Shown: positions 15,047 to 24,367, numbered from the stretch's first letter. The stretch is DNA of 62,291 bases from Wenzhouxiangella sp. XN79A (GCF_012272825.1 NZ_JAAWWS010000121.1:1-62291); one strand, 5' to 3'. Notes: generated by a model not told the origin, from the letters alone. Translations and numbers: made by a program.

Positions 15047-15907
15047 ATGTCCACCGCCGCAAACGACGACACCCCCTTCGACCCGAAGACCTGGTTCACC
15101 GAAGTCTGCGCGGATGCCGGCAGCGTGGTCGGCTGGCAGATCGACGCCCACCTCGAGCACGTCGAGACCGAGTTCCAGACCATCGACGTCTACCGGACGC
15201 GGCACTGGGGCAACCTGATGGTCATCGACGGCTTCGTGATGCTGACCACGCGGGACAACTTCCTGTACCACGAGATGCTGGTCCATCCGGCGCTGTTCGG
15301 TCACCCGGCGCCGAAGCGGGTCGCGATCATCGGCGGCGGCGACTGCGGCACGCTGCGCGAAGTGCTGGGCCACGCCTCGGTGGAATCGGCCGTGCAGTGC
15401 GAGATCGACGAGCAGGTCACCCGTTTGAGCGAGAAGCACTTCCCCGAACTGTGCGAACGCAACGACGACCCGCGCGCCGAGCTGGTCTTCGACGACGGCC
15501 TGGCCTGGATCCGCAACGCCGGGACCGGCTCGCTGGACGTGATCATCGTCGACTCCACCGACCCGATCGGCCCGGCCGAAGGGCTGTTCGGCCCCGACTT
15601 CGTCGCCGACTGCCACCGGGCCCTGGCCGACGGCGGCATCCTGGTCCAGCAGAGCGAATCGCCGCTGATCCACCAGCACCTGATCGCCGGCATCCGTCAG
15701 AACATGGAGCGGGCCGGCTTCGACACGATCAGGACGCTGGGCTTCCCGCAGCCGTGCTACCCGTCGGGCTGGTGGTCGGCCACCCAGGCGCGCAAGGGCG
15801 GCGTGCTGGCCCCGCCGAGCGCCGCGCGCTTCACCGACAGCGGCATCAAGACGCGCTACTACAACCCCGACGTCCACCGCGGCGCGCTGGCCACGCAGCT
15901 GCCCTGA
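15047..15907 (+). CDS. speE: Polyamine aminopropyltransferase (spermidine synthase)
   Basis: A 286-residue enzyme transferring aminopropyl from decarboxylated S-adenosylmethionine to putrescine (or agmatine). The motifs are NLMVIDGFVMLTTRDNFLYH, then IIGGGDCGTLREVLGH (dcSAM site) and VDSTDPIGPAEGLF with the catalytic Asp. The start at 15047 is preferred for normal length. The 88-base gap to divergent speA is a shared promoter region; a TAGAAT -10-like box lies at 15009. Neither speD nor speB is in the window, so the acceptor (putrescine or agmatine) cannot be decided here. Confidence 0.94.
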   Translation: MSTAANDDTPFDPKTWFTEVCADAGSVVGWQIDAHLEHVETEFQTIDVYRTRHWGNLMVIDGFVMLTTRDNFLYHEMLVHPALFGHPAPKRVAIIGGGDCGTLREVLGHASVESAVQCEIDEQVTRLSEKHFPELCERNDDPRAELVFDDGLAWIRNAGTGSLDVIIVDSTDPIGPAEGLFGPDFVADCHRALADGGILVQQSESPLIHQHLIAGIRQNMERAGFDTIRTLGFPQPCYPSGWWSATQARKGGVLAPPSAARFTDSGIKTRYYNPDVHRGALATQLP

Positions 15908-15916
15908 AATCGGCGA

Positions 15917-18900
15917 TCAGCCGGGCCACCCGTCGAGCTTGAACGCGGCCCAGTCGAACGGCCCGCCGCCGTCGGCCCGCTCGCCGCCGAGCGCCCGAAG
16001 CAGCCGGCGCCAACCGCGCTCGCGCGCCCGCTGGCGGGTCAGCATCGCCCGTTGGGCTGCCTGCAGCGCGTCGGCGGCGTCGGCGCCGCCGGCCAGCGCC
16101 CGGTAGAACGCCGCCATCAGCGCCGCGGTCGGTTCATCCGGCACGTCCCACAGCGTGGCCAGCACCGCGTTCGCGCCGGCCAGCTGGAAAGCCTGGCTCA
16201 GGCCCAGCACACCATCGCCGCCGAGCGTGCGGCCGCGCGCCGTGCGACATGCCGACAGCGTGACCAGTTCGGCATCGAGCTCGAGTTGCGACAGCACTTC
16301 CCAGGCCGCCAGCCGACCGTCGTCTCGATCGCCGTCGGCGTGCGCCAACTGCACATAGGCATCGAGCGGTCGGGCGCCGTCGACGACCGCGTGTGCGGCG
16401 AAGTGCACCAGGCCGGCTTCGGGCAGCGCGGCCCGGACCCGGGACTCGGTCGCCGCCGCGCCGACCAGCCGCAGCGTGCGATCGGGAAACATACCGGCGA
16501 TCGCATCGACTTCGACCCGGGCCGACGGCAGCGGGCCGAACGCGCCGGCGCGCGCATCGGCCGCCGCTGCAGTGACGTCCACGGCCGGATCGCCGACCGC
16601 GACGACACCGTCGGGCCGGGGCCGCTGCGTCGCCTCGGCAACGTAGACCGAGGCCGAAGCCGCATGGACCAGCGCGTGGTGCTCGACGAGAAAGCTCGCG
16701 TCTGCCGCATCCTGCAGCGCCGCGAACGGCAGCCGATGCAAGGCCTGATCGGGCACCAGCACCAGCCGCTTGATGTCCGCCAAGCCATCGGCCCACGGCG
16801 CGATCAGCAGGCGGTGCAGGTCCTGCGAGCGCTCGGCGAAGGCGTCGCGCTGCTCCGGGTCCGGACGGGCCACGCCGAGCAGCACGGCCAGCGCGTCGAC
16901 CTCGCGCTGCAGGTCCGCCTCGCCGAGCGGCAGCGTCCGGACCGCCGGACCGTCGCCGGTCAGCAGGAAGGCGTGGGTCCGATCGGCGCCGATCACCCAC
17001 GACAGCACCGCCTCGTCCGGGCCCAGCGCGGCGGCCAGCTCGTCGACCTGCGGCGCGGCAGCGTCCAGCGGCGGCAGCGGCACCCGGCCGGCCAGCAGCC
17101 GGCGACGTTCGTAGGCGCGGTAGCGCTCCTGGATGGCAAACGCCTCGGCCGGGCGATCGGCCGCCAGTCGCCGCTCGATCGCGTCGACGTACAGCGCGCG
17201 ATGGCTGGCGCCGAAGCGCATCCGCTGCAGCCAGTCGCCGCCCAGACGCTCGCGCTGGCGCTCGAAGGCATCCAGTGCCTCGGCATCCGCAGCCAGCCCA
17301 GCGGCCTGCTGCCCGTCGGCCCAGGCCAGACCTGCCAGCCGGTGGTGGGCGAGGGCTTCGACCAGGCTGCCGGGCGCCCGCTCGGCGGCGGTCTCGATCG
17401 CCGCTCGGAGCCGATCGCGGGCGGCGTCGATCCTGCCTTGGTCGAGGTCCAGCTCGGCCAGCGCCAGCCGGACCGAGGCTGCGTCCAGACCGCCGCCGTC
17501 GAGCCGCAGGCGAAGCGCCAGGGCCCGCTCCAGCAGCTCTCGCGCAAGATTCGCCTGGTCGCGTTCGCGGGCCAGGCGACCCAGCGCTTCGAGAATGCCC
17601 GCGTAGATCGGCGCCTCGGTGCCGATGGCTTCCTGCAGGGTGCGCGCCGCCTCGAGATGCGTCCCGGCCGCGTCGAGCCGGCCGCGCAGCAGCTCGGCCT
17701 GGCCGAGCGACAGCCGGGTGGTGACCACGTAGCGATGCCCGGGCGCGACCGGTTCGAGCAGGGCCAGCACCTCGCGATGCAGGGCCAGCGATGCCTCGGG
17801 ATCCAGGCGCTCCAGCGCCAGGTTGGCCAGGTTGCCGAGCACGCTGGCCCGGGCCAGCGGCGGTGCATCGAGGGCCTCGCGAATCGCCAGAGCGCGCCGG
17901 TAGTGGTCCTCGGCGGCGACCAGGTCGCCGCCGTTCTTGGCCAGCACGCCGAGGTTGTTCAGCGTCTGGGCGACCAGCTCGGACTGCGGAGCCAGTCGCG
18001 TGCGGATCGCCAGCGCCGACTCGGCCAGCGTGCGGGCGACGTCCGGCTCGCCCATCCGGCGCAGCACGATAGCGAGGTTGACCTGCTGGGCCGACAGCGC
18101 CAGCGAGTCCGGCGCGGCGCGCTCCATCCGGGCCAGCGCGTCCTCGAGCCGGGCCCGCGCCGGCTCGAGGCGACCCCGGATCACATCGACGATCGCCCGA
18201 TTCGCCAGGCTCTCGGCATGGCCCCAGGCCTCGGGCGAGGCAGCCGCGAAGCCGGCAACGGCGCGATCCAGCGCGGCCTCGGCCTCGTCCAGCCGACCGC
18301 GTCGACCGAGGTAGGAGCCGAGTTCGTGATCCAGCGCCGCGCGCAGCAGTGGATCCAGCGTCTCGGCATCGGCACGTGCGGACTCGAGCAGACCGGCCAC
18401 GGCATCGGTGTCGCGGGCGCGATCGCGCAAGGCCTCGGCCGCGGCGGCGCGGGCAACGACCGAATCGCGGACCGGCGCCACGGCGCAGATGGACTCCAGC
18501 CGCCCGGCCTCGACGGTCGCGACGTCGGCCGCGCCGGCTGCAACCAGTCGACGGACCCGGTGCAGCCCGGCCCAGCAGGCCGTGCGCCCGGACCACCTCG
18601 ACCGCGTTGTCGATCCGATCGCGGCCGTCCAGGCCGGTCCGGCCGCGTCGGGATTCCCCTCGAGCGAGTCGGTCAACGCCGCGTCGGCCTCGGCGACGAG
18701 CGACGGATCGAGCGCGCTGGTCCACGGCATCGGGGCGCCGACCGGCAGCACGACGCTGCGGGTCGCGTCGCCGTCGGCCAGCGTCAGATCGACCGCGGTG
18801 ATGCGCCCGGCGCCGAAGGCCAGCGCTTCGAGATCCATCGGGTGCTCGACCGGCGTGGACGGCTGGCCGCCGGCCACTGCGGCCAGAATGCGGTCACCGA

Positions 18901-19009
18901 TGGCCAGCTCGGCGGAACCGGCACCGGGGTCGGAGTGGATTTCGAGGACGACCACGTCGGCCTGCGCAGCAGCGGCGAGCAGCGCGAGCGTCAGCAGGGC
19001 AGATCTCAC
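15917..19009 (-). CDS. Exported TPR-CHAT domain protein (caspase-like protease)
   Basis: A 1030-residue protein with a signal peptide (MRSALLTLALLAAAAQA). Residues about 20-110 resemble a small beta-rich or PDZ-like domain (IGDRILAAVAGGQ). Roughly 130-640 is a long series of TPR helices (for example VAQTLNNLGVLAKNGGDL and DHYRRALAIREAL). The C-terminal 300 residues form a CHAT domain with the caspase-like dyad His873 (VHFAAHAVVD) and Cys921 (TLSACRTARG), then GDGVLGLSQAFQLAGA and LWDVPDEPTAALM. It is the last gene of an ECF sigma/anti-sigma operon and overlaps the anti-sigma gene by 4 bases (ATGA), so it is likely part of that signalling unit, either as regulated protease or sensor. Targets are unknown. 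Confidence 0.92.
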   Translation of the reverse strand: MRSALLTLALLAAAAQADVVVLEIHSDPGAGSAELAIGDRILAAVAGGQPSTPVEHPMDLEALAFGAGRITAVDLTLADGDATRSVVLPVGAPMPWTSALDPSLVAEADAALTDSLEGNPDAAGPAWTAAIGSTTRSRWSGRTACWAGLHRVRRLVAAGAADVATVEAGRLESICAVAPVRDSVVARAAAAEALRDRARDTDAVAGLLESARADAETLDPLLRAALDHELGSYLGRRGRLDEAEAALDRAVAGFAAASPEAWGHAESLANRAIVDVIRGRLEPARARLEDALARMERAAPDSLALSAQQVNLAIVLRRMGEPDVARTLAESALAIRTRLAPQSELVAQTLNNLGVLAKNGGDLVAAEDHYRRALAIREALDAPPLARASVLGNLANLALERLDPEASLALHREVLALLEPVAPGHRYVVTTRLSLGQAELLRGRLDAAGTHLEAARTLQEAIGTEAPIYAGILEALGRLARERDQANLARELLERALALRLRLDGGGLDAASVRLALAELDLDQGRIDAARDRLRAAIETAAERAPGSLVEALAHHRLAGLAWADGQQAAGLAADAEALDAFERQRERLGGDWLQRMRFGASHRALYVDAIERRLAADRPAEAFAIQERYRAYERRRLLAGRVPLPPLDAAAPQVDELAAALGPDEAVLSWVIGADRTHAFLLTGDGPAVRTLPLGEADLQREVDALAVLLGVARPDPEQRDAFAERSQDLHRLLIAPWADGLADIKRLVLVPDQALHRLPFAALQDAADASFLVEHHALVHAASASVYVAEATQRPRPDGVVAVGDPAVDVTAAAADARAGAFGPLPSARVEVDAIAGMFPDRTLRLVGAAATESRVRAALPEAGLVHFAAHAVVDGARPLDAYVQLAHADGDRDDGRLAAWEVLSQLELDAELVTLSACRTARGRTLGGDGVLGLSQAFQLAGANAVLATLWDVPDEPTAALMAAFYRALAGGADAADALQAAQRAMLTRQRARERGWRRLLRALGGERADGGGPFDWAAFKLDGWPG

Positions 19010-19668
19010 GAGCGATCCAGCCGGAACTCGAACGGTCCGAGCAGCGCGTCCCGATCGAGGTCGCGCACCTGCCAGTAGTAGCGGCCATCGACCAGTTCGT
19101 CACGAACTGCGTCCGGCACGGCCACCCGGCCGTCGCGGACCACCGGCGCGATCCACAGGATGTCGGCGCGCGGAGTCATCAGGACCAGCTGCTCATCGCG
19201 GCCGCCGGCCGGCCACTCGAAGCGTTCCGGCACCGCCTCGAGGCGCGCACCGGACGGCGGCACCAGCCCTTCGACCGCCGGGCCGCTACGCAGCGTCGGC
19301 GCATCGTCGCGGGTCGGTACCAGCAGCGTGACGCCCACCGCGACGACCAGGCTGGCCGCCAGGGCCCATCCGCCGAGCAGGGTCCGAGTGCGGCCGCCGC
19401 GCGTCGGCGACGCGGCGCTCGGCGGCGGGTCGTCGGCCAGCGCTTCGGTCAACGCCGCCAAGGTGCCGTCGTCGGTCACCCGCTGGAGTTCGTCGCTGCA
19501 GGCGCGGCAGTCTGCAACGTGGTCGAGGAGTGCCGGGTCGGCCGCGCCGGGATCCACGGCGAGACCGGCCAGTGCATCGGCGCCCGGACAAGCGCGGCGG
19601 TCCGGATCCGGCCGGGTGGCCTCGCGGTAGGCGTCGGTCCACGCCTTCGGAATTTTCGGATCGCTCAT
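19006..19668 (-). CDS. Membrane anti-sigma factor-like protein with zf-HC2-type segment
   Basis: A 220-residue single-pass protein. The cytosolic N-terminus holds HVADCRACSDEL (around residue 50), an HxxxCxxC zinc anti-sigma pattern. One transmembrane helix follows (LLGGWALAASLVVAVGVTLL, about residues 97-116). The periplasmic C-terminus (GRYYWQVRDLDRDALLGPFE) looks like a small beta-sandwich. It overlaps the sigma gene upstream and the CHAT gene downstream by 4 bases each, so the three are translationally coupled. Confidence 0.85.
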   Translation of the reverse strand: MSDPKIPKAWTDAYREATRPDPDRRACPGADALAGLAVDPGAADPALLDHVADCRACSDELQRVTDDGTLAALTEALADDPPPSAASPTRGGRTRTLLGGWALAASLVVAVGVTLLVPTRDDAPTLRSGPAVEGLVPPSGARLEAVPERFEWPAGGRDEQLVLMTPRADILWIAPVVRDGRVAVPDAVRDELVDGRYYWQVRDLDRDALLGPFEFRLDRS

Positions 19669-20231
19669 TCCTCGATTCCCAGTTCGGCTTTCAGGTCGGC
19701 CAGGCCTCGGTACAGCAGGTTACGGCAGCGCGGCTCGGTCCAGCCGATCAGCCGCGCGATCTCCGCCGCGCCAAAGCCCTGCAGGTACAGGCGGACCATG
19801 CGGGCGCGGTCGGGGGCCAGGCTGTCAAGCGCCGCGCCCAACCGGGCCAGCGCTTCGCGCCGCTCGACGTCGTGTTCGGGGGCGGCCGGCTGCGGCTCGG
19901 TCGTCTCCGGGGGCGGCGCATCGTCGGGAACCAGCTCGACGAAGCCCCCCTCGGGCCGACGAACTGCGGCGCGCCGCTTGGCGTCGATCATCACCCGCAC
20001 GGCCGCCTGCATCAGGTAGGACGCAGGCTGGTCGATCGTCGTCTCACGCTCCAGCGCCTGCCACAAGCGAAGCCGCAGCTCCTGCATCAGGTCGTCGACG
20101 CCGACGCCCGGCACCCCCCGAAAGCGCGCGCGCAGAAACGCCCGCAGCTGGGCGTCGTGCTGGTCGAACAGGGCTTCGAAACGCGCTCGGGCGTCCAACG
20201 CAGCGGTTCTCGCGGGTGGCGGAAAGGGCAA
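19665..20231 (-). CDS. ECF RNA polymerase sigma factor
   Basis: A protein of about 188 residues. Region 2 (RFEALFDQHDAQLRAFLRAR, then VDDLMQELRLRLWQAL) and region 4 (LDSLAPDRARMVRLYLQGF then EIARLIGWTEPRCRNLLYRG) are clear. The start is uncertain: no in-frame ATG lies close by, and a TTG at 20231 gives the best length, with GGAAG upstream. It is the first gene of the sigma/anti-sigma/CHAT operon and divergent from the secreted protein gene at 20336. Confidence 0.85.
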   Translation of the reverse strand: MPFPPPARTAALDARARFEALFDQHDAQLRAFLRARFRGVPGVGVDDLMQELRLRLWQALERETTIDQPASYLMQAAVRVMIDAKRRAAVRRPEGGFVELVPDDAPPPETTEPQPAAPEHDVERREALARLGAALDSLAPDRARMVRLYLQGFGAAEIARLIGWTEPRCRNLLYRGLADLKAELGIEE

Positions 20232-20335
20232 GCCATGGTACTTCCGGTTCCGGCCGGCCTCAACGGCTCTTGCTCCTGAGAGGATTTCGGTGCCGCCTGC
20301 GTCCTGCTCCGTACACGTTGACTCCCGGTCCCGCC

Positions 20336-23185
20336 ATGAACGCATTGTTCGTCCGTTCCGTAACGCTCCGGTTCGGCGCGGCACTGCTGCTTGCGTCCGC
20401 CGTTCCGGCCCTCGCCCAGCAGGAGCGGCTGTTTCGGGACTCCTTCGAAGCCCGCGCCGTCGACTGTGCGCTGGGTCCCGCACCGGCCAACGCGCGGGCC
20501 GGCCGGCTGGGCCCGGCGCCCGACGGGCCGTTCGAATCGCTGGGCTGTTTCGAGATCGCCAACGACCGCGCCTTCGACCGCCCGTTCGAGATCGCCAGCG
20601 GCGGGCTGGCGATTCCGCGCGCGGTGAACCTGGCCTCCGATTCGCTGGACCGACTGGTGGTGGTCGCCACCGACGGCGCGCGGCTCGCAGCCCAGTTCCG
20701 GGTGTTGAGCCGCTGGGGCGGACCGTTGGCGGACGCGCAGCGCCCGGTCCGCTGGTTGGAGGTGATCACCCCGGCTGCGCCGCCGGCCGACTCCGCGGTC
20801 CGCTACGAACTCCGCCGCTACGCCACAGCACCGACGCCGGTTGCCGCGCTGGACCCGTGGGCAGTGCAGCTCGTCGACGACGGCAGCGATCCGGTCGTCG
20901 ATACCGGCGTGGCCGCGTTCGTGCTCGGCCCGTCCGATCCGGCCGTGCTTCGAACGGTCGATACCGCGATCGCCGATGCGGCCGGTGCGCCCCGCCAGCG
21001 CGTACTGACCGGCAGGCCCGGCGACGGGCCGCGGCTGGGCCTCGACAGTGCCGGGATGGAACCGCTGTCGACTGCCCGCCCCGGCACTGTGACCGTCGAG
21101 TCCTTCAGCATCGAAGATGCCGGCCCGGTCCGCGCTCGGGCCGTGGTGACCGGGCGCTTCAGCGATCCGTCGGGGACCAGCCTGTGCACTACCGCCGGCG
21201 TGCCGCCTTATGCGCCGTTCGGCTACACCGCCACGCTGACCTGGACCCGCGCCTCGCGCGACGTAGCGCTGGAATGGATTCTCCGCAACGAGTGTTCCGA
21301 CGCGTTCTTTCCACCGTGGACCGACGACACTCGGACCTGGCGCGAGGCCGGCTGGCGGTTTCCGGCGCCGGCCGGCGCGACACTGTCGGCCGCGGCCGGG
21401 CTCGGCGCCGTGCGCACGGTCGGCGCCGACGTCACAGTCGAGCAGCGCACCGGCGCATTCACCGTCACCGACTGGCTGCGGCGATTCGAACTGCGCGACG
21501 GCGGCGCCGTGATCGAGTCGGGGGTTGCGGCCGAGGCGCCGCTGGTTGCCCGGGCCAGCCCCGCCTTCCTGACTGCGCTGCAGATGCCGTGGATGCGCTT
21601 CCGCGAGCCACAGGCGCTTCGCCTGGACGCCGGCGGCGGGCTGGAGGCGCAGTCGATCTCGCGACCGCGCGTGATCGGCGAGGGCAAGGGACTGTGGACA
21701 CGCGCCCTGCTTCAGCTGCGGCCCGCCGGCGGCGATCCGCTGGCCGATCTGGCCGCGCTGCGCGAGACCGGCACGGCCCGGCTCGAGCGGCCGCTGACGC
21801 CGCGCTGGACGCTGGACCGGCTGAACGCTGCCGCCGTACTGCCGCCGCTGGCCATCGACACCGGCAGCGCAGTCGAAGAAGCTTACCGCCGCTACGTGCT
21901 CAGCCGGCACGAGAACACCGTGCGCGACGACCCGAGCGGCCAGTGGTGGCGCTTCCGCACCTACGGCGCGCAGCTCTGGCCCGACACCCAGGCCAACGAC
22001 CTGTTTGCCTTTCCCGACCCGGCCAGCTCGTCACCGTTCACCAATTCCGGCGCGATGAACTACTGGAACCCGTCCGGCGCCGAGGCGCTGGAGTTCCTGC
22101 GCAGCGGCGAGCCGCGCTGGCTGTGGGGCTTCGCCCAGCCACAGGCCTGGCTCCAGCTGTTCACTGCGCGGATGAACATCGGCGCCCGCGACCACGGCGC
22201 CCGCAACGGTGTCGCGGTGACCTCCGGCGGCACGGGCGAAGGCCAGTGGCACCGTGCGGGCTTCGGCTCCGACGACTACACCTACAACGCAGGCATGCAG
22301 CTGCACTATGCGCTGCGTCCGACGCCGGCCATGCGCGAGCGCTTCCGCCACGGCGGCCGGATGATCGCGACTCGCTACTCGGTGCCCTGGAACCCGAACG
22401 ACCCGGGCAACACCAGCGACCCGAACCGGATCGCGACCCAGACCGACCGCGACCGCTTTTTCAATGCCGTCGCCCCGTTGCGCGGCAACGTCCAGCACTT
22501 CGAACTGCTGGCCAACTGCGCCGAGTTCGTGCCCGGCCCCGACGGCCAGGCCTGCAACGCCCGGCTGATCGAGATCCTGACCGAACTGGCCGGCGACAAC
22601 CTGCGCGCCGGTCTGCTGTGCCAGGACGACGTGCCGGTCGACAACGTCTGCGACCTGCCGCAGAGCTTCATGACCAGCGCGATGATGTACGGCTTCCTGC
22701 TGCGCGCCTGGCTGAACTGGGGCGAGTTCGTCGACCGTAACGGCCAGCCGGCGCTTTCGCGCACGCTCACCGGGCTGATGCCGGTGTTCTACGAACAGGG
22801 CATGGCGCAGCAGCCGGGCGGTGGGCCGGACGCGAGCGGCGACTGGGCCTACGCGCTGGGCTGCGATCTGGTCGCCGGCGGCGACACGGTGGGCGCCTGC
22901 CAGTGGTTCGACACCGGCGACGGCCTCGCGATGTTCCGGCCGACCAAGCCCCACACCGTGGCGCTGGGCCTGATCGGCGATGCGATCCAGGCCACGCCCG
23001 GCATGTGCGACACCTCGCGCCGGCTGCTGGACGAGCTGTTCGCGGGCCTCGACCCGATCACCGACCCGTTCGGCCCGCTGGCCGATTTCGCCGACGCCAC
23101 CGGCGGCTGGTGGAAGGGGGCCAGCCAGGCCGCGCAGATGCTGGTCTTCGCGATCGAGCCCTATGCGGGCTGCGCCACCCGCTGA
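20336..23185 (+). CDS. Large secreted protein, possibly RIFT-barrel/PcRGLX-like
   Basis: A 949-residue protein with a signal peptide (FGAALLLASAVPALA). Immediately after cleavage comes ERLFRDSFEA, a form of the F-x-D-G/S-F-E motif seen in other secreted proteins here. Residues about 75-150 (GLAIPRAVNLASDSLDRLVV, then AAQFRVLSRWGG and VRWLEVITP) resemble the RIFT-barrel domain of exo-rhamnogalacturonan-lyase-like proteins, and the C-terminal half looks alpha/alpha-toroid-like with Trp-rich segments. Enzyme activity is not established. The ATG at 20336 was chosen for its signal peptide. It is divergent from the ECF sigma operon and could be one of its targets. Confidence 0.7.
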   Translation: MNALFVRSVTLRFGAALLLASAVPALAQQERLFRDSFEARAVDCALGPAPANARAGRLGPAPDGPFESLGCFEIANDRAFDRPFEIASGGLAIPRAVNLASDSLDRLVVVATDGARLAAQFRVLSRWGGPLADAQRPVRWLEVITPAAPPADSAVRYELRRYATAPTPVAALDPWAVQLVDDGSDPVVDTGVAAFVLGPSDPAVLRTVDTAIADAAGAPRQRVLTGRPGDGPRLGLDSAGMEPLSTARPGTVTVESFSIEDAGPVRARAVVTGRFSDPSGTSLCTTAGVPPYAPFGYTATLTWTRASRDVALEWILRNECSDAFFPPWTDDTRTWREAGWRFPAPAGATLSAAAGLGAVRTVGADVTVEQRTGAFTVTDWLRRFELRDGGAVIESGVAAEAPLVARASPAFLTALQMPWMRFREPQALRLDAGGGLEAQSISRPRVIGEGKGLWTRALLQLRPAGGDPLADLAALRETGTARLERPLTPRWTLDRLNAAAVLPPLAIDTGSAVEEAYRRYVLSRHENTVRDDPSGQWWRFRTYGAQLWPDTQANDLFAFPDPASSSPFTNSGAMNYWNPSGAEALEFLRSGEPRWLWGFAQPQAWLQLFTARMNIGARDHGARNGVAVTSGGTGEGQWHRAGFGSDDYTYNAGMQLHYALRPTPAMRERFRHGGRMIATRYSVPWNPNDPGNTSDPNRIATQTDRDRFFNAVAPLRGNVQHFELLANCAEFVPGPDGQACNARLIEILTELAGDNLRAGLLCQDDVPVDNVCDLPQSFMTSAMMYGFLLRAWLNWGEFVDRNGQPALSRTLTGLMPVFYEQGMAQQPGGGPDASGDWAYALGCDLVAGGDTVGACQWFDTGDGLAMFRPTKPHTVALGLIGDAIQATPGMCDTSRRLLDELFAGLDPITDPFGPLADFADATGGWWKGASQAAQMLVFAIEPYAGCATR

Positions 23186-23797
23186 TTCGGCCGGGCGATG
23201 CCAGGGTCGACGAATCGTCGGAGGATGCGACGTGCGGCCGCCTTCCCCATCCCGTCGTTCCGGGGCCGGCCAAGCCGGAACCCGGAATCTCTGTCTGCCT
23301 TCATCGGCTGAAGCGGTGGGTGCCCGTGAGGCGGTGGGTGCCCGGAATCTTGCCTGCAGGCGGCTTCATGAGGTTCCGGGTTCGTCTGCTCGGCGCCCCG
23401 GAACGCCGGGGATGGGAATCCGGGGTGGGTGTCCGGTATTCGGGTGTATTCGCGGCGCGGTATTCGGTCATGGCCAGCCGTCAGCAGCCCCTTACCCATC
23501 GCGTCATTCCGGGGCCGGCGAAGCCGGAACCCGGAATCTCGTTCTGAAACTGGAATCCCGATGTATCCGGTCTGCGTCTCCGGAATCTACGCGGAATCTA
23601 CGGGCGGGTGCTCGGAATCCGAGCATGCGGGCTGCCTCATGAGGTTCCGGGTTCGCCTACTCGGCGCCCCGGAACGACGATGATGGGGGATCCGGGGTGG
23701 GATCCGATGTGGGTGTCCGGAATCTTGATGCGGAATCTTGGGAATCTTCGCGAAATCTTGCTCGTGTCCGGATATCGAGGCGAAGGAACGACCTGTC
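23186..23797. other. Gene-free stretch with REP-like palindromes
   Basis: About 610 bases hold no believable gene. Frames that look open here are simply repeat translations. The content is four alternating copies of a repeat around CCGGGGCCGGCGAAGCCGG (next entry) separated by short GGAATC-rich unit sequences such as CCGGAATCT and GCGGAATCT. Confidence 0.75.
23249..23690. repeat. Four copies of a REP-like repeat in alternating orientation
   Basis: Copies at 23249-23295 and 23497-23545 read in one direction (TTCCGGGGCCGGCGAAGCCG core, then GAACCCGGAATCT). Copies at 23367-23414 and 23638-23690 read the other way (CATGAGGTTCCGGGTTCG, then CGGCGCCCCGGAACG). Each is an imperfect palindrome of 45-50 bases. 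The layout is that of proteobacterial REP/BIME intergenic repeats. No REP-associated tyrosine transposase is present in the window. Confidence 0.8.
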
Positions 23798-24367
23798 TCA
23801 GCAGTCGCCGACCATCACGCTCGGGCCATCGGGATGCAGGTAGCCGGCGCAGCGGCCGTCGTTCATCAGCGCGCCACCCGGCGTATTGCGGTTATAGCCG
23901 CCGGCGCCGGCGCGAAGGTCGAACTGCGCCGGACCGCCTTCGAAGCCGGCCACACCCGAGGCATCCAGCCAGTAGCGGCCCGGCCGGACTTCGCCATACC
24001 GGCCGCGCAGCCAGTCCAGCTCGCGCGGGTGCAGGGCCCGGTTGTTGACGACGACCCGGGTCATCCCGCCGGAGGCGTCGTAGGCCAGCGGCCCGCCCAG
24101 CGCCAGCCCCGCAGCCAGCTGGCCGATGCCCGGCCCGCCGACCAGGCCCCACAGGCCGGAGCGCCGGTCGTACCAGTAGCGGGCCGGCAGCACCTCGCTG
24201 GAATACACCGTCTCCAGACGTTCGACGGTCACGGCGTCCAGTTCGAAGCCGTTGACGAACACACCGGTCCCGGCCCGCGCCCAGCCAGGGACCAGACCGA
24301 GGGCAAGGACAAGAACCACGAGCAGGCACGGGCCGGGACGGTGAAGGGAAGACACGGCACGTCTCAT
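23798..24367 (-). CDS. Secreted protein of unknown function with an internal repeat
   Basis: A 189-residue protein with a signal peptide (CLLVVLVLALGLVPGWARA). Directly after it comes GVFVNGFELD, another N/D-G-F-E motif. Two similar units follow: VLPARYWYDRRSGLWGLVGGP and RPGRYWLDASGVAGFEGGP, each a R-Y-W-x-D-x-x-S-G pattern ending in GGP. The C-terminus has two Cys (GRCAGY and VGDC) that may pair. I do not recognise a named family. It is followed on the same strand by nothing coding for 600 bases; its upstream neighbour is the FG-GAP gene, 30 bases away, so they may be co-transcribed. Confidence 0.7.
   Translation of the reverse strand: MRRAVSSLHRPGPCLLVVLVLALGLVPGWARAGTGVFVNGFELDAVTVERLETVYSSEVLPARYWYDRRSGLWGLVGGPGIGQLAAGLALGGPLAYDASGGMTRVVVNNRALHPRELDWLRGRYGEVRPGRYWLDASGVAGFEGGPAQFDLRAGAGGYNRNTPGGALMNDGRCAGYLHPDGPSVMVGDC

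Noticed and set aside
13291-15942. Very long plus-strand open frame opposite speA
   Set aside because: High-GC antisense shadow of speA that even runs over speE; no recognisable domain.
16052-19078. 1008-residue plus-strand frame opposite the CHAT gene
   Set aside because: Gln/Arg/Gly-rich composition with no hydrophobic core; antisense shadow of the TPR-CHAT gene.
23249-23690. CRISPR-like array
   Set aside because: Units alternate in orientation, differ in sequence, are irregularly spaced and lack cas genes nearby.
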